A stretch of DNA of 64,000 bases from Ceratocystis colombiana (Eukaryota > Ascomycota > Sordariomycetes > Microascales > Ceratocystidaceae): positions 124,001 to 188,000 of the forward strand of contig JAOSLS010000010.1 of the NCBI GenBank assembly GCA_026419805.1, in the 5' to 3' direction. The notes under the pieces were generated by a model. It had not been told where the DNA came from. It ran no database searches and was given only the letters and a program-made list of their open reading frames with translations. Positions within the stretch are counted from its first letter, which is position 1. Each line of letters starts with the position of its first letter. The position numbers and the translations under genes are program-made. Below, in pieces: positions 1-9,900 of the stretch.

Positions 1-360
1 GGGATAGAGGATGTGCGGATTTTAGTGTAAACAGCCATATCATAGTAGTTTTTTCTGACTGTTTTTGTACAGTATTGGAAGGTATAATCGTTGACGTTAA
101 ATAGGAAAAAAGACATTGCCATCCTTAAATATCTATCTGTATGTGTTATAATAGGTATACTAGCTATCTTGAAGAATGGGCACTACGTTCACATGTACGA
201 CTCAACGTAAACATCAAAATCGAATAGTGAAATTGAATCTTTGGCCTCCGGCTTCTATTCATTCCCACTACATAACATGGAATAGTATAGTATTGGTATT
301 ACTGTTTGGTGCGTATCTGATCTGACCTAAAAGCTAACTGCCGCCGTCGCTGCTACTGTT
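1..360. other. 3' flank of the CK2 alpha gene, no gene seen
   Basis: This AT-rich stretch downstream of the leftmost gene has no credible open reading frame, RNA gene or repeat. It probably holds the 3' UTR of the CK2 alpha transcript and the edge of the next intergenic region. Confidence 0.5.
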
Positions 361-1724
361 TTACGGTTGCGCCGTGGGCGCATTTTCCGGCATACCGCTG
401 CGGATGGGATCGAAGTAAACATGAGCCTGTGCCTCCTTGGCCGTTAGACGTTCCTGTAGCACACGAAGGTTATGGGTGTTAGCTAAAAGTGTCTCTGGTT
501 GTGCTGACTGTGGCTCTATGAAATCCATGTAGAGGAAGGAATTAAGAATGGAGAAAAAAGAAAAGAATGAAAAAGAACCCACCTGATGGTCGTAGCGCAG
601 CAGCTTGTCAAGGAAATCAATAGCTTCATTGCTCACATAGCGCTGGTTGTCAGCAGTGACGAAGCTGTGCCAGGGCTTCTTAGGAAAACGGCCGAGCACA
701 TCATCATACTGCGGGTCCAACTCAATTTCGTACTTGTCGAGGTAGTCAAACAAGGCGTCGGTGCCAAGGACCTTGGCAATCTTGACGAGCTGGTCGCTGT
801 TGCTGTTCCCGTGGAAGAAGGGCTCCTTGCGGAAGATCATAGACGCATACATGGCACCCAAACTCCACATGTCTAGGCTGTAGTCATACTCTTGGAAGTC
901 AACCAACAACTCAGGGCCCTTGAAATACCGCGACGCAACACGCACGTTGTATTCGGTGCCGGGGTGGTAGAATTCAGCCAGGCCCCAGTCGATGAGACGT
1001 AGCTGTAGGCAGATCGTTAGTATGAAGGGAAGATGGGAGGGGAAGAAAGAAAGAGAAGTAGAATAAACAAGGGGGAAAAAGAGAATAGAAAAGAGAAGGA
1101 CCAACGACATTCTCATGTGCTCAACTTACCTTTCTATTTTCATGATCAATCATGATGTTATGCGGCTTGACGTCGCGGTGCATGATGCCTTTGCTATGGC
1201 AGAAGTCCAGAGCCTTAAGCAGCTCGAAGATATAAAAGCGCACGTCTAGGTCCGTGAACCGAGGGTAGAGCGTGCGGAAGTCAGTATTGTTGACACACTC
1301 GAAGACCAGCGATGGCGTCTTGCTCTGCGGATCGCGCACCACGTCTAGCAGTGCCACAATGTTAGGGCCTCCCGAAAGGTTCTGCAGAATCTTGATCTCG
1401 CGCTTAATCTTCTTCTTCTTGACCGGCTTCAGCACCTTGATAACACACTTCTGGTAGTTGGCCACGTTGATGCCCTCAAACACCTCTGAGTACTTGCCGC
1501 GGCCGATTTTGCGGACCACTTCGTAGTTTTCCAGGATTCCCCAGCCTACAAAACCGAAGGAGAAAGAGGAGCGAATGGTTAGCGACCACTGAATGGTCAT
1601 GGAGAAAAAGGTTTAGGTAGAAATAGGGACAACTAGGCTCACTAATGTTGACAGCATCGTAGTCCCAGTATGCGCGAGGCATATTCTGGTTGACGTCGGG
1701 GTAAACCCGAGCAAGACTAGGCAT
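361..1724 (-). CDS. CKA1: Casein kinase II catalytic subunit alpha
   Basis: Serine/threonine kinase, the catalytic alpha subunit of the CK2 holoenzyme, which acts on acidic sites in nucleus and cytosol. Four exons on the minus strand: 1643-1724, 1130-1545, 583-1002 and 361-453, giving 336 residues, normal for the family. Visible motifs are the glycine loop GRGKYSEV (about 42-49), the ATP-anchoring Lys64, the CK2-specific basic cluster KKKKIKRE (70-77), the catalytic loop HRDVKPHN (150-157) and DWG (171-173) in place of DFG, a CK2 hallmark. The splice junctions restore family sequence exactly (for example NIS|WGILENY and RK|LRLIDWG). The ATG at 1724 gives MPSLARVYPDVNQ; a start two residues either side would hardly matter. 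The C-terminus is short and lacks the long tail of vertebrate CK2 alpha. Identification is very secure. Confidence 0.96.
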
Positions 1725-2836
1725 GGCGGCGGGCGTATATGTACAAATAAGGCGGGGGTGGACCAAGGCTCAGGGCTCAGCACTGGGAGGTATCTTCTCG
1801 GAGGGAAAGAGGGGCCGTTCTTGGATAGTTTGGATCGTTGGTTATATCGAGAGGGTGGCAGATGCAAAGCTTTAGAGAGGTCGCAACAGTTCAAGGTTAG
1901 TTAAAGCTAATTCCAAGGCCAACGTCTTTTTTAGTTCAAGCCCGAGGCAAGGTAGGGGAGAGTATCACGGAAGGGAGGGGGAGAGTGTATACAAGAACAA
2001 ATTTGTGCTGGTCAGAGACTTCAGGCTTCAGAGCCGTTTTCTTCTTTTTTTCCTTGTTCAGTCTCAGTCTCTAAGGCTTCAAGAAAAGAAAAAAAAATAC
2101 TAGCAGAAAAGAAATAAAAAGTCCAATTCGATTTTCGCTGGTCCAGTCTGTTTTACCTCGCCTTCTTCGTCCTTTCTACGAGGGGTCTTCTTCACTCCCT
2201 TTTGCCTCTTTCTTGGCTTCGAGATAGCCCACAAGGCCAGCAAATCCGACAAGGCTGCCAACTCTCGTGATTGGACACTGACAGGGAGGCTGATAAACGC
2301 GCTAAGCGCCGTCAGATAGACTAGGACAGTTTTGACAGCCGGTGGCAGCTGGTGGGTATGGTTCACGACATCGCCCAGCACATGCAGCCAACTCCCAAGT
2401 TCATATATCGCGCGTTCATAGATAAATTATATTCACTTAGAATCCCCCGAAAACGCCTTGCTACGTATGCACCAAATAAAATGAAACAAAAAGCTAGAAC
2501 CCAATCCATCCATAGTACATCTACCACAAATGTTAGCCAACTCTCTCCAAGATGTTCACTGTGCCATCTAGATAGAGACTAATAAAGCCAAACGTATCAG
2601 AGAGAAGATTATTTGTTTCGTCATGCCGGCACTGCCTAGAGCCTCCAGACACTGAAGTCCTCCCTGTGTTCGTAAAGGAACCCGAGCACCGGTCATTCGT
2701 GTCCGAAGAGCCCCACGTAACCGGTCAGGCTAAGGATGACGATACGTAGTGTTCTCATCATTTTGGGCTGTCATAAGTGAAGTAGGTGTGATGAAAAAGC
2801 ACTTAGAAGGAAACATACCTGTTAGAAGATCGCTCC
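1725..2836. other. Intergenic region upstream of CK2 alpha
   Basis: This stretch holds the promoter and 5' UTR of the CK2 gene (pyrimidine and purine runs around 1900-2100) and one small open frame at 2100-2381, listed separately. I see no other gene or repeat. Confidence 0.5.
2100..2381 (-). CDS. Possible small protein, unrecognised
   Basis: An uninterrupted 93-codon frame from an ATG. It has a hydrophobic stretch at about residues 17-35 (TVLVYLTALSAFISLPV), a second semi-hydrophobic stretch at 43-53 and then a very basic segment (KPRKRQKGVKK). That layout would fit a small membrane-anchored protein with a basic tail. I recognise no family, and the last residues (DFLFLFC) look like translated UTR. 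It sits in the 1.1 kb gap between two minus-strand genes and could simply be 5' leader of the CK2 transcript. Kept as a weak call because the frame and the hydrophobic/basic order are coherent. Confidence 0.22.
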   Translation of the reverse strand: MLGDVVNHTHQLPPAVKTVLVYLTALSAFISLPVSVQSRELAALSDLLALWAISKPRKRQKGVKKTPRRKDEEGEVKQTGPAKIELDFLFLFC

Positions 2837-3726
2837 TCAGTCATATTCCAGACTGTCCAAGCCTGTGTCAACCACATCCCATGTACGCTTGCGTAGATCA
2901 GGCTTTGGCTCCTTGCGCAGCCCTAAGGCGCTGTTCTTTGTCTTTTTGCGCTTTTTCCCCCAAGAGGGAGTCGATGCATCACTAATATCTTCATCAGCGT
3001 CGGGTAGATCGCTTGTCTTTATAGACGCTTTAGACTCTTGTTTGTCCTGCCTAGGATCAGATACAGAAAACACGGCTTCAACACTATTCTTCTCAGCAAT
3101 AGCCTTTCGCTTCTGCCAGTTTTTAAGCATCTCTTTCAGCTCTGATTGGCGGAACATGTACACCTGTTCGTCGGTCAATGTACGCTGGTTGCCATCAGGG
3201 TAGCATCCAAGATCTTCATAGTCATCGCCGGGATTGGTACATTCGTCTTCGTTCTGGGTATTCGTATTTGACGTCCGCGCAGAAATATCTCCTGTTTGCA
3301 GCTTGGCTGGGAAGAAGTTTGCTCCAAAGGCTGCGAGGCTGGCGGGAGAAAAGAAATCGTCGTGGAACCGCTTCAAATCTGCCTTTTACCTTGCATTAGA
3401 AATGATGCTCCAACAGGAAATTAAATCAAAACTGTAGAGGTGATGCTTACCAAGGAAATTTCCGGCGTGGGAAACGCGCTGGGAATAGATGATGGCTCCA
3501 TTCTTCACGTCTGGAATATGAAATATAATATTATATTTCTAATCTCCATCATTACCCGCTGAATTCTGAGCCGGTGTAAAAGGATGAAAATAATAGAGCC
3601 GGAATGTGTAATAATGAAGGCTGGGAAGAAAAGGAGACCGCAGTGCTTACTGAACATAATCGTCGCGGTCACGTGACACTGTTCTTCCACATGGGGGTCA
3701 ACGCGAAATTTGTTGAAGCAGGCCAT
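2837..3726 (-). CDS. DUF3807-family fungal protein
   Basis: Uncharacterised conserved fungal family; function unknown. My model has three exons: 3651-3726, 3451-3510 and 2837-3378, giving 225 residues. Both junctions restore a continuous frame (MF|NVKNGAIIYS and NFL|DLKRFHDDFF). The family signature is DDYEDLGCYPDGNQRTLTDEQ followed by MFRQSE, in exon 3, and the C-terminal third is Lys-rich and acidic, with a possible nuclear signal (KKRKKTK). The upstream gene ends only 39 bp before the first ATG (3726). A second in-frame ATG at 3657 would give a protein 23 residues shorter and would put the palindromic E-box at 3668-3677 in non-coding DNA. I cannot decide between the two starts from sequence alone. 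Confidence 0.8.
3668..3677. promoter_or_regulatory. Palindromic E-box GTCACGTGAC
   Basis: A perfect 10-bp palindrome with a CACGTG core, the type bound by bHLH factors such as Cbf1. It lies inside exon 1 of the DUF3807 gene if translation starts at 3726, or just upstream of the start if translation begins at 3657. Together with the CRE at 3741 it suggests a very compact promoter. Confidence 0.4.
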
Positions 3727-3740
3727 ACTTGACTGCGCAT

Positions 3741-3748
3741 TGACGTCA
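3741..3748. promoter_or_regulatory. CRE/ATF octamer TGACGTCA
   Basis: A perfect cAMP-response-element palindrome, the site of Atf1/CreA-type bZIP factors, in the 39-bp gap between two minus-strand genes (3766 stop, 3726 start). It is the only obvious promoter element available to the downstream DUF3807 gene. Confidence 0.4.
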
Positions 3749-3765
3749 TGTTCATCACCAGAAGT

Positions 3766-4390
3766 TTATTGCATCTTCAGTAACTCTAACGCGCTTTGGA
3801 ATGCCCGGAGTACACGGTCGTCTATGGTAATTGTTAGTACACTCTAGCGTAATACACATATCTTGATCCAAATGTCTCACGATGGTCCTGCTTTTCGGCT
3901 GTCCGTTTCTCGGAAAGAGAAACGAACCGCTCGCGAGTTTGTAAGCGCTTTGTAGCCCTGTCGTTGTCAACAGATGATGAAGTTGAGGCCCATACTCCGA
4001 AATACTAGAAGTAGACACACATGTATTAGTAGCTACAACACAGCTGGGCTTCGTAGGCTTATTCCTTCCTGTCCGTACCTTGGCCACCCGGTCGAATTCC
4101 TCAAGGATCTCGCGCTCCTTTGCATCAGCGTCAGCCAAGGCCCTCTCATAACGGGCCCCAAACTCCTCCCAATCAAAGGCTGGCAGGTTTCCGGGTGTGT
4201 TGGGCGAGCTTGGAATGGTGGCACCGTAATCACCACTACCAGCGCCGTTGACGGTCTGATCAAGACGAGGCTCTGGCGTGCGTGTAGTCAACTTGCGAAG
4301 GTCAGAAAACATGTCTTGTTTCTCGCGGGGTGTGTCTCTCGGTGCGTTGTCCGTGGTGTTGGCAATCGGAGGAGACGTGCGGCTAGCCAT
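3766..4390 (-). CDS. Conserved fungal protein of unknown function (coiled-coil type)
   Basis: Three exons: 4079-4390, 3881-4004 and 3766-3821, giving 163 residues. The unspliced frame reads on into intron sequence and would give a false 211-residue protein. Splicing at the GTACGG donor and TTCTAG acceptor, then GTGAGA and a TACTAAC branch point, restores a helical protein (FDWEEFGARYERALADAD, then KYFGVWAS, RLQTRERFVSLSEKR and RVLRAFQSALELLKMQ). It matches my memory of a conserved short fungal family with the same order: a low-complexity N-terminus, an acidic helix, then RLQTRxRFV and AFQSALxLL. The function is not known to me. It shares a head-to-head promoter with ATG14 and runs tandem and very close to the DUF3807 gene. 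Confidence 0.78.
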
Positions 4391-5067
4391 AGCGACAAGT
4401 TAGGATTGTATGAGGCTGTCGTGTGGTAATATCTGGTGCGGAATCGGTTTTGCAAGCTAAATTGATAATGGAGGGCTTAGTCTAGCAAAAAATACAGATA
4501 CTAAGCTCAATCAGCACATGAACTTAACGCAGGAAGTTGGCGAACTTTACAGTTGCAGGCCAATTCGGTAATGCTAGTATGGCTTAGGAGATGAAAGCAT
4601 GATACAGTGCGGGCTCAAATGTAGCCCTGTGCGAGCTTGGGTTGGTGCTCTTGATATCCTAAACAGTACCCACACTGTCTTGCGTCACCCCTGTCACCCC
4701 CTTCTTCAGCCTAGAACCCATCACATTCGATAATGTCACAAGTGTTGCTAAACTCTTGGACTGTGTTGGCAACCATCAGAACTTATAGTACCCCATCCCC
4801 AGCCTCAAAACTTTTCCCTCCATCTCAGCCGAATGGTCATTGGGTAGCAAACCGCCTCACTTACCTCTTCCTACTGTGTCCCTCTTCACGCCAACTTAGC
4901 CGTAGCTAACTGATTGCTACCAGTCATATCATGTGAAGCGAATCTCTGGCCTAGTTGCGTCACATCGAATTCTCATCTAGACTTCTTTGTCGTGCGAAAC
5001 CAGTGATCCAAGTCTTATTTCCCACCATCTATAAGCATATCTGCTTCATTGTCTTGTCTGTTCTGCT
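4391..5067. promoter_or_regulatory. Divergent promoter between the uncharacterised gene and ATG14
   Basis: A 677-bp gap between two divergently transcribed genes. It has no reading frame worth calling and presumably holds both promoters and the two 5' UTRs. I see no strong consensus elements in it. Confidence 0.45.
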
Positions 5068-6624
5068 ATGGAAGACCAAAATCATAGCCTTTCCTGTGCC
5101 ATCTGCAGCCGTCACCATGACGCTGCCAGGCTTCCCTTTCTATGTGCAGTAGACGCCCAAAACACCTGCTATATAAGCCGACTACAGTTGCTTGAGGTCG
5201 TCATGGCGAGAGACTCATTCGCCTCTCGTATAGATGGTGCTAGCTTGAAGCAGGATAAATTCATGTCCTACGACAAGCTGCGCTCTGAGACAGAGATTGC
5301 CTGTGCTCGTACCAAGTCTGCCAAGGCCGCCGCCGCTGCTCTCCGCAGCCAGATTTCTATCCAGCGCGAGCACATGGCCGCTAAGAAAGCCTTTCTAGAA
5401 CATCGCCGGGACGATTTAACGGCAGCCGGTCTAGGCCTGGAAGCCCGCCGCGCCCATCAGATGGATGAAACCCGCCGCGTGATTGGAGATGTCAGGGCGG
5501 CGTGGGCAAACACAGCTGATGACTTAGTTCGCACAAGGGCATTTCTATGTCGCGAGGCTGCAAATTTGTTTGGGCCTATCCGTTTGTGCAAACCGGAGAC
5601 CCCCGGTAAGTGGGCATTTGAAATCGGACACCTAGAAGTGGTCGATATAACAAACATGAACAGTAAGAAAGCAGCAAAACAATTACATCAAACCCTCTTT
5701 ACTCACCAAATTATAGATTATACGCCAGAATACATCTCTACCTCTTTGGCCAACGTCGCCCACTTGCTAGTACTTATTGCTCACTATCTCAGCGTCCGCT
5801 TGCCAGCCGAGATTACCCTTCCACATAAGGACTATCCCCGGCCCACCATTTTTCCCATAGAGTCTTCATATGCCAGTCCACTCCCCGGCTCTTCTATTCC
5901 TAGTGAAAAATCCCCCTCAGCCTGTACCTCTCGGGAGCCTCCACCTAGCCCCTCTGAGTCTTCGGTCCGTGTACAGCCACGACCTCTCTTCATCACCAAG
6001 CCTCTTGCCATGCTATACAAAGATGATCCAGAGAGCCACAGTGCCTTTATCGAAGCCTGCGCACTCCTTGCTTACAACGTTGCCTGGCTCTGCATCAGCC
6101 AAGGCATGGTTTTCTCTGACCGCGTCACCCTCGACGAAGCGACCAACATGGGACTCAATCTTTACACCTTGCTCTTCAGCGAGCGCCCGCCCACACTATC
6201 AGGGACAGCCTCCGCACCTTTCAAGACCCCAACGCTCTTGCAGCCTACAGACACACAGCCATCTAGAACCTCCAAGCCTGAACCAAATCTAGACCCCGTG
6301 CATGGCCGCTTTTCACACGGCACTGCATGCAACTTCCTACATGCAGTCAGTGGTTTCAATATTAGCCGCATGTCCAAGTTTCCCATGGCACGCGTCATCC
6401 ATGATCGCTTGCTAACCAAGCTTGTAACCGATTTAGCCCTGCCCGAGTGGGAGCTGCTAGACACACATGAGTGGCAAGTAGAGGATGCGCCTGAAGAAGC
6501 CGACGCGGTGCTGGTGTCCGCCACAATGATTCCAGAGGCTCGTGAGAGCAATAGCAAAGCGGTGGACGGAAACATAAATGCCTCACCATGGACCAAAGTG
6601 CGGGGCTATGGGAGTCGTAAGTAA
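5068..6624 (+). CDS. ATG14: Autophagy-related protein 14 (PI3-kinase complex I subunit)
   Basis: Single exon, 518 residues. Atg14 directs the Vps34-Vps15-Atg6 lipid kinase complex to the phagophore assembly site. The N-terminus shows the cysteine pairs typical of fungal Atg14 (CAIC at 10-13, then LPFLCAVDAQNTCYISRL around 22-39). A predicted coiled-coil, rich in Ala, Lys and Arg, spans about 75-135 and is the expected Atg6/Vps38-type pairing region. The middle region (WAFEIGHLEVVDI, about 195-207; AHLLVLIAHYLSVRLPAEI, about 230-248) fits the Atg14/UVRAG fold, and a second conserved block (SHSAFIEACALLAYNVAWLC) begins near 325. A Ser/Pro-rich insert separates the two blocks. The ATG is followed directly by conserved family sequence. 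It is convergent with Spc7, 337 bp apart. Confidence 0.88.
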   Translation: MEDQNHSLSCAICSRHHDAARLPFLCAVDAQNTCYISRLQLLEVVMARDSFASRIDGASLKQDKFMSYDKLRSETEIACARTKSAKAAAAALRSQISIQREHMAAKKAFLEHRRDDLTAAGLGLEARRAHQMDETRRVIGDVRAAWANTADDLVRTRAFLCREAANLFGPIRLCKPETPGKWAFEIGHLEVVDITNMNSKKAAKQLHQTLFTHQIIDYTPEYISTSLANVAHLLVLIAHYLSVRLPAEITLPHKDYPRPTIFPIESSYASPLPGSSIPSEKSPSACTSREPPPSPSESSVRVQPRPLFITKPLAMLYKDDPESHSAFIEACALLAYNVAWLCISQGMVFSDRVTLDEATNMGLNLYTLLFSERPPTLSGTASAPFKTPTLLQPTDTQPSRTSKPEPNLDPVHGRFSHGTACNFLHAVSGFNISRMSKFPMARVIHDRLLTKLVTDLALPEWELLDTHEWQVEDAPEEADAVLVSATMIPEARESNSKAVDGNINASPWTKVRGYGSRK

Positions 6625-6961
6625 AGAATGACAAGAGACAATAGAATGATGGTAGAACAGCAGGGCTTAGACAGAATCTTCAAGACATCGCGGCTAGTGA
6701 ACACACGCCGCACGCCACTTTCCTACGTTAATAATAACATTCATACAAGCTTTCGGATATCAATCAACAAGTTGTATTAATAGTTCGCTAGAGAAAAACA
6801 AAGGCGCCAACCCAAATCAATCATAAGACACACAAAGCTCCACGCCAAAACGAACCGAAATAGCACAACCATTTATACAAACCCAGGGCTAACCCACAAG
6901 CCCTTGGGTGTTAGCCCTTTGCACAACCTGAATTCCATGAAATCCAGGCCCGGAAATTACC
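6625..6961. other. Convergent intergenic region ATG14 / SPC7
   Basis: A 337-bp gap between two convergent genes. It is AT-rich in the middle and carries both 3' UTRs. No gene or clear repeat was found. Confidence 0.5.
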
Positions 6962-9900
6962 TCACGCACTCCGCTCTTTCCTCCCGCGTGCTAGCAGCCT
7001 TGCTTGTAAATCCACAAGAACATCGCACCAGCCAGTCTTGTCAGTTTTGTCACGTTCAGCTCGGACACAAACCTTGTCACCAGCCTTAGCGCGCCAAAAC
7101 TCCAACATCTTAGCTGTGTTGAAAGCCTCACCATATATGATGTGTGCATCAGGTACAACAGCCACGTCAACGCCGTCAGGTGACAAGCGCGCCTCTAGCC
7201 GTATAGCAATCTCGACGCGCGTGTCCAACTGTGAGATAAGAAGCGACCAGTGTACGGAAATGCTAGGGGCCGGATCGGCCGGACCAATACCAGTAGTACC
7301 AGAGGCAGGCGCAACAACGCGTGTTGGGAACATGGTGTTAGCGATACGCAGATCATCGCAGACAGCACGGCACTTATCCCATGCGGCTGCAGCACGACAA
7401 AGCATATCGCCTATCGATGTGCGACTTTGAGGGATGCACCGCAAGTGATCACGGATGCAGCTTACAAAGAATGAGCGTTCGGGTGTACTAGGCTGTGGGG
7501 AAGAGGCATGTGTAGAACCAATATAAGACACATCGATAGGACGGTTACGCTGGCCTCGTTGGAAAGCAGCTGCATCGAAGACGAGCTCAATATCACCAAG
7601 ATACGTCATTGTAATCTGGGTACCAGTAATGGCAGAGACAGCCCAGCCGTGCTTCTTCTCAAGGCGCTCCACACGTGCCTTGAGTGCGTTGATCTCAACG
7701 GTTGACCAACCGCGGCATTCCTCCCGTATCCTCTCGGCCTCAACAATGGCTTCCTGACACTCTTTCTTGTACTCAATGCTTGATGCAATGTCGGCCTCGG
7801 TCTCTTCCAACTCGCGCTTCAAATTTTCAATCTCCTTGCGCTTTGCCGCAATCCTGTCAGTCGTGTTGGCAAGATCATCACGTGCGGTTTGAAGCTCCTG
7901 CGGGTCGCATGCTGAAATCTCCTTAACAAAGGCTTCAATATTGTCCTTTTCTTTGGTTAGCGTCTCCTGTTTCTCAACCGCAGCTGGAAGAACAGACGCT
8001 ACAAGGCCCTCTTGCTTCTCCACTAAGGCCTGGTCATCATCCATGCCCTCGCCAATACGCAAAAGTCCCTCTTTAATTCCATATTGTAACTTCATACGCC
8101 ACTCATACCACATTGCCTTGCTAAGTAGACGTGCGTGTGTCTTGACATTCTTAAACTGGTTATCCATGAGCGCTTTGAACTCAGGTGTTGCAGACATGTA
8201 TTCGCGGAACAGTGGCGGATTTTCTTCAAAAGTCTCTGTTTCGATCTCACGCACGATGCGGCGGCCCTCAGAAATGTACTTTTTGAGTTCCCGACAAGAC
8301 TACCCCATCTGTTAGTTTTTCTTTTCTCCTTAGGCACATACTTAAGACGTTCAAACTCACATGTTGATACAATTCCAGCATTGGCACTGTGCAGGCGCCC
8401 GCAACCACACACCGCTCCAGACTCATATCCGCCTTGAAATCCATCACTGACCCATCCATTTTAGTCGGGGCAATCGTGTGGCGTCTCTTGGTGGTGTTGA
8501 GTTCCATAAAACGAATAGACGTCATATTAAGGAAGTCGTGCAAGTGTATGCGGTCGCCACCCTCATCCTTAGGAGGAAGCTGTGGAAGCTCTTCAAAGTC
8601 GAACTGCCCAGTGCGTGTTACATCCCTAGTAGAGAGGAAATTGGAGAACTTGGCTATATCTCGTTTAGGTGTTATCGCGGTTGTTGCAGTAGATTGCTTA
8701 TCAGGAGACTCGAGGCCAGAAGTTGCTGTAGTCTTGGACACTCGACCAGCTGCTGTCTCTTGCTTGGAAGGGGGCTGTTGCAAACGGACATTCTTCACAG
8801 GACTAGCCGGGAGCCCACGGAGCCGCTTAACACCATCGCGGGCCTCATTATCCTCTTCTTCGCTATCCAACTCAGCTGGTCGCTTTCCCAAAAGTCCACG
8901 TGCACTCCCAACATGGAGACTCTTGCGATTTGAAAAGGGGCGCTTCTTGGGCGAAAGACTCTGTATCATTTCACGGAGGTTAAGCGTAGCTTCGCCACCC
9001 TCAGCCTCCTTCTGTGCCATACGCCACGCGTTCTCGCGCACTTCCTCCTCGATGACTTCCCGTTCTATAGCTTTAGGGCTTTCAAAAGCAACACTGCATG
9101 CGCCACGGCCTACGGCTGGCACAAAGCCACCAGACTCACCAAGAGACGCCCGCATATCAAGAATGGCAGTAACTCGGGGAGACCCCAGGCCACTTTTATC
9201 TGCGCCGATACCAGATAGTCTGCGAGTCTGCGGGGTGAGGACTACAGAGGGCCCCATATTTCCAGTTTCAGGGTCCCTTTGAAAAAGCGATGTCACCGGT
9301 CTATTAGTCAACTTGTCCTGGTGGTTTTGAGAAACGCGGGGTGCAGCCTGTCGATTAGCACGGGCCAAAGATGGCGACCCAGATGGACTGCTCAGTGCAT
9401 TGCTGTTAAATGGTTTGAGTGGCGTTTCAATGTCCATTGGAGTAGCGGGCATTTCCGGTGCGGCGGCAACCACTGCACTTTGTCCAAGATCTACTAACCT
9501 CGGACTACGATCTAATACGTTAGGAATGGGTGGCGGTGGTGCGGTCGGGGTTGTTGAAGGGAGAATAGACTGTTGCATTGGTTTACTCGGTGACTGTGAT
9601 CTCGAACGTGATCGAGTGCTTCGCCGAAGAGAAACCGGCTTTGGTGGTGACTTTTCTGGGGATTTGGAACGGGATCTAGACCGAGTTACTCGAACATCGG
9701 GAGCAGATAATTCAGGGGCTGTAGCTGGTGCAAGCTTTGAGGGAGGCATGGCTACTGTGTTAGACAGCAGACTAGGCGGTGATCGCTCAGGCGACTTGAA
9801 GGGTGAACTAGAGTAGCTTCTTGCCGGCGACTGTGGATCTCTGAACGGGCTGCTAATTTCTGGTAATTCAGACGGGGCCTCTGCCGCAATGGAAAGATCG

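Noticed and set aside
3755..4390. Single-exon 211-residue protein
   Set aside because: The downstream half reads intron sequence. Splicing at 4078/4004 and 3880/3821 restores a coherent conserved protein ending at 3766.
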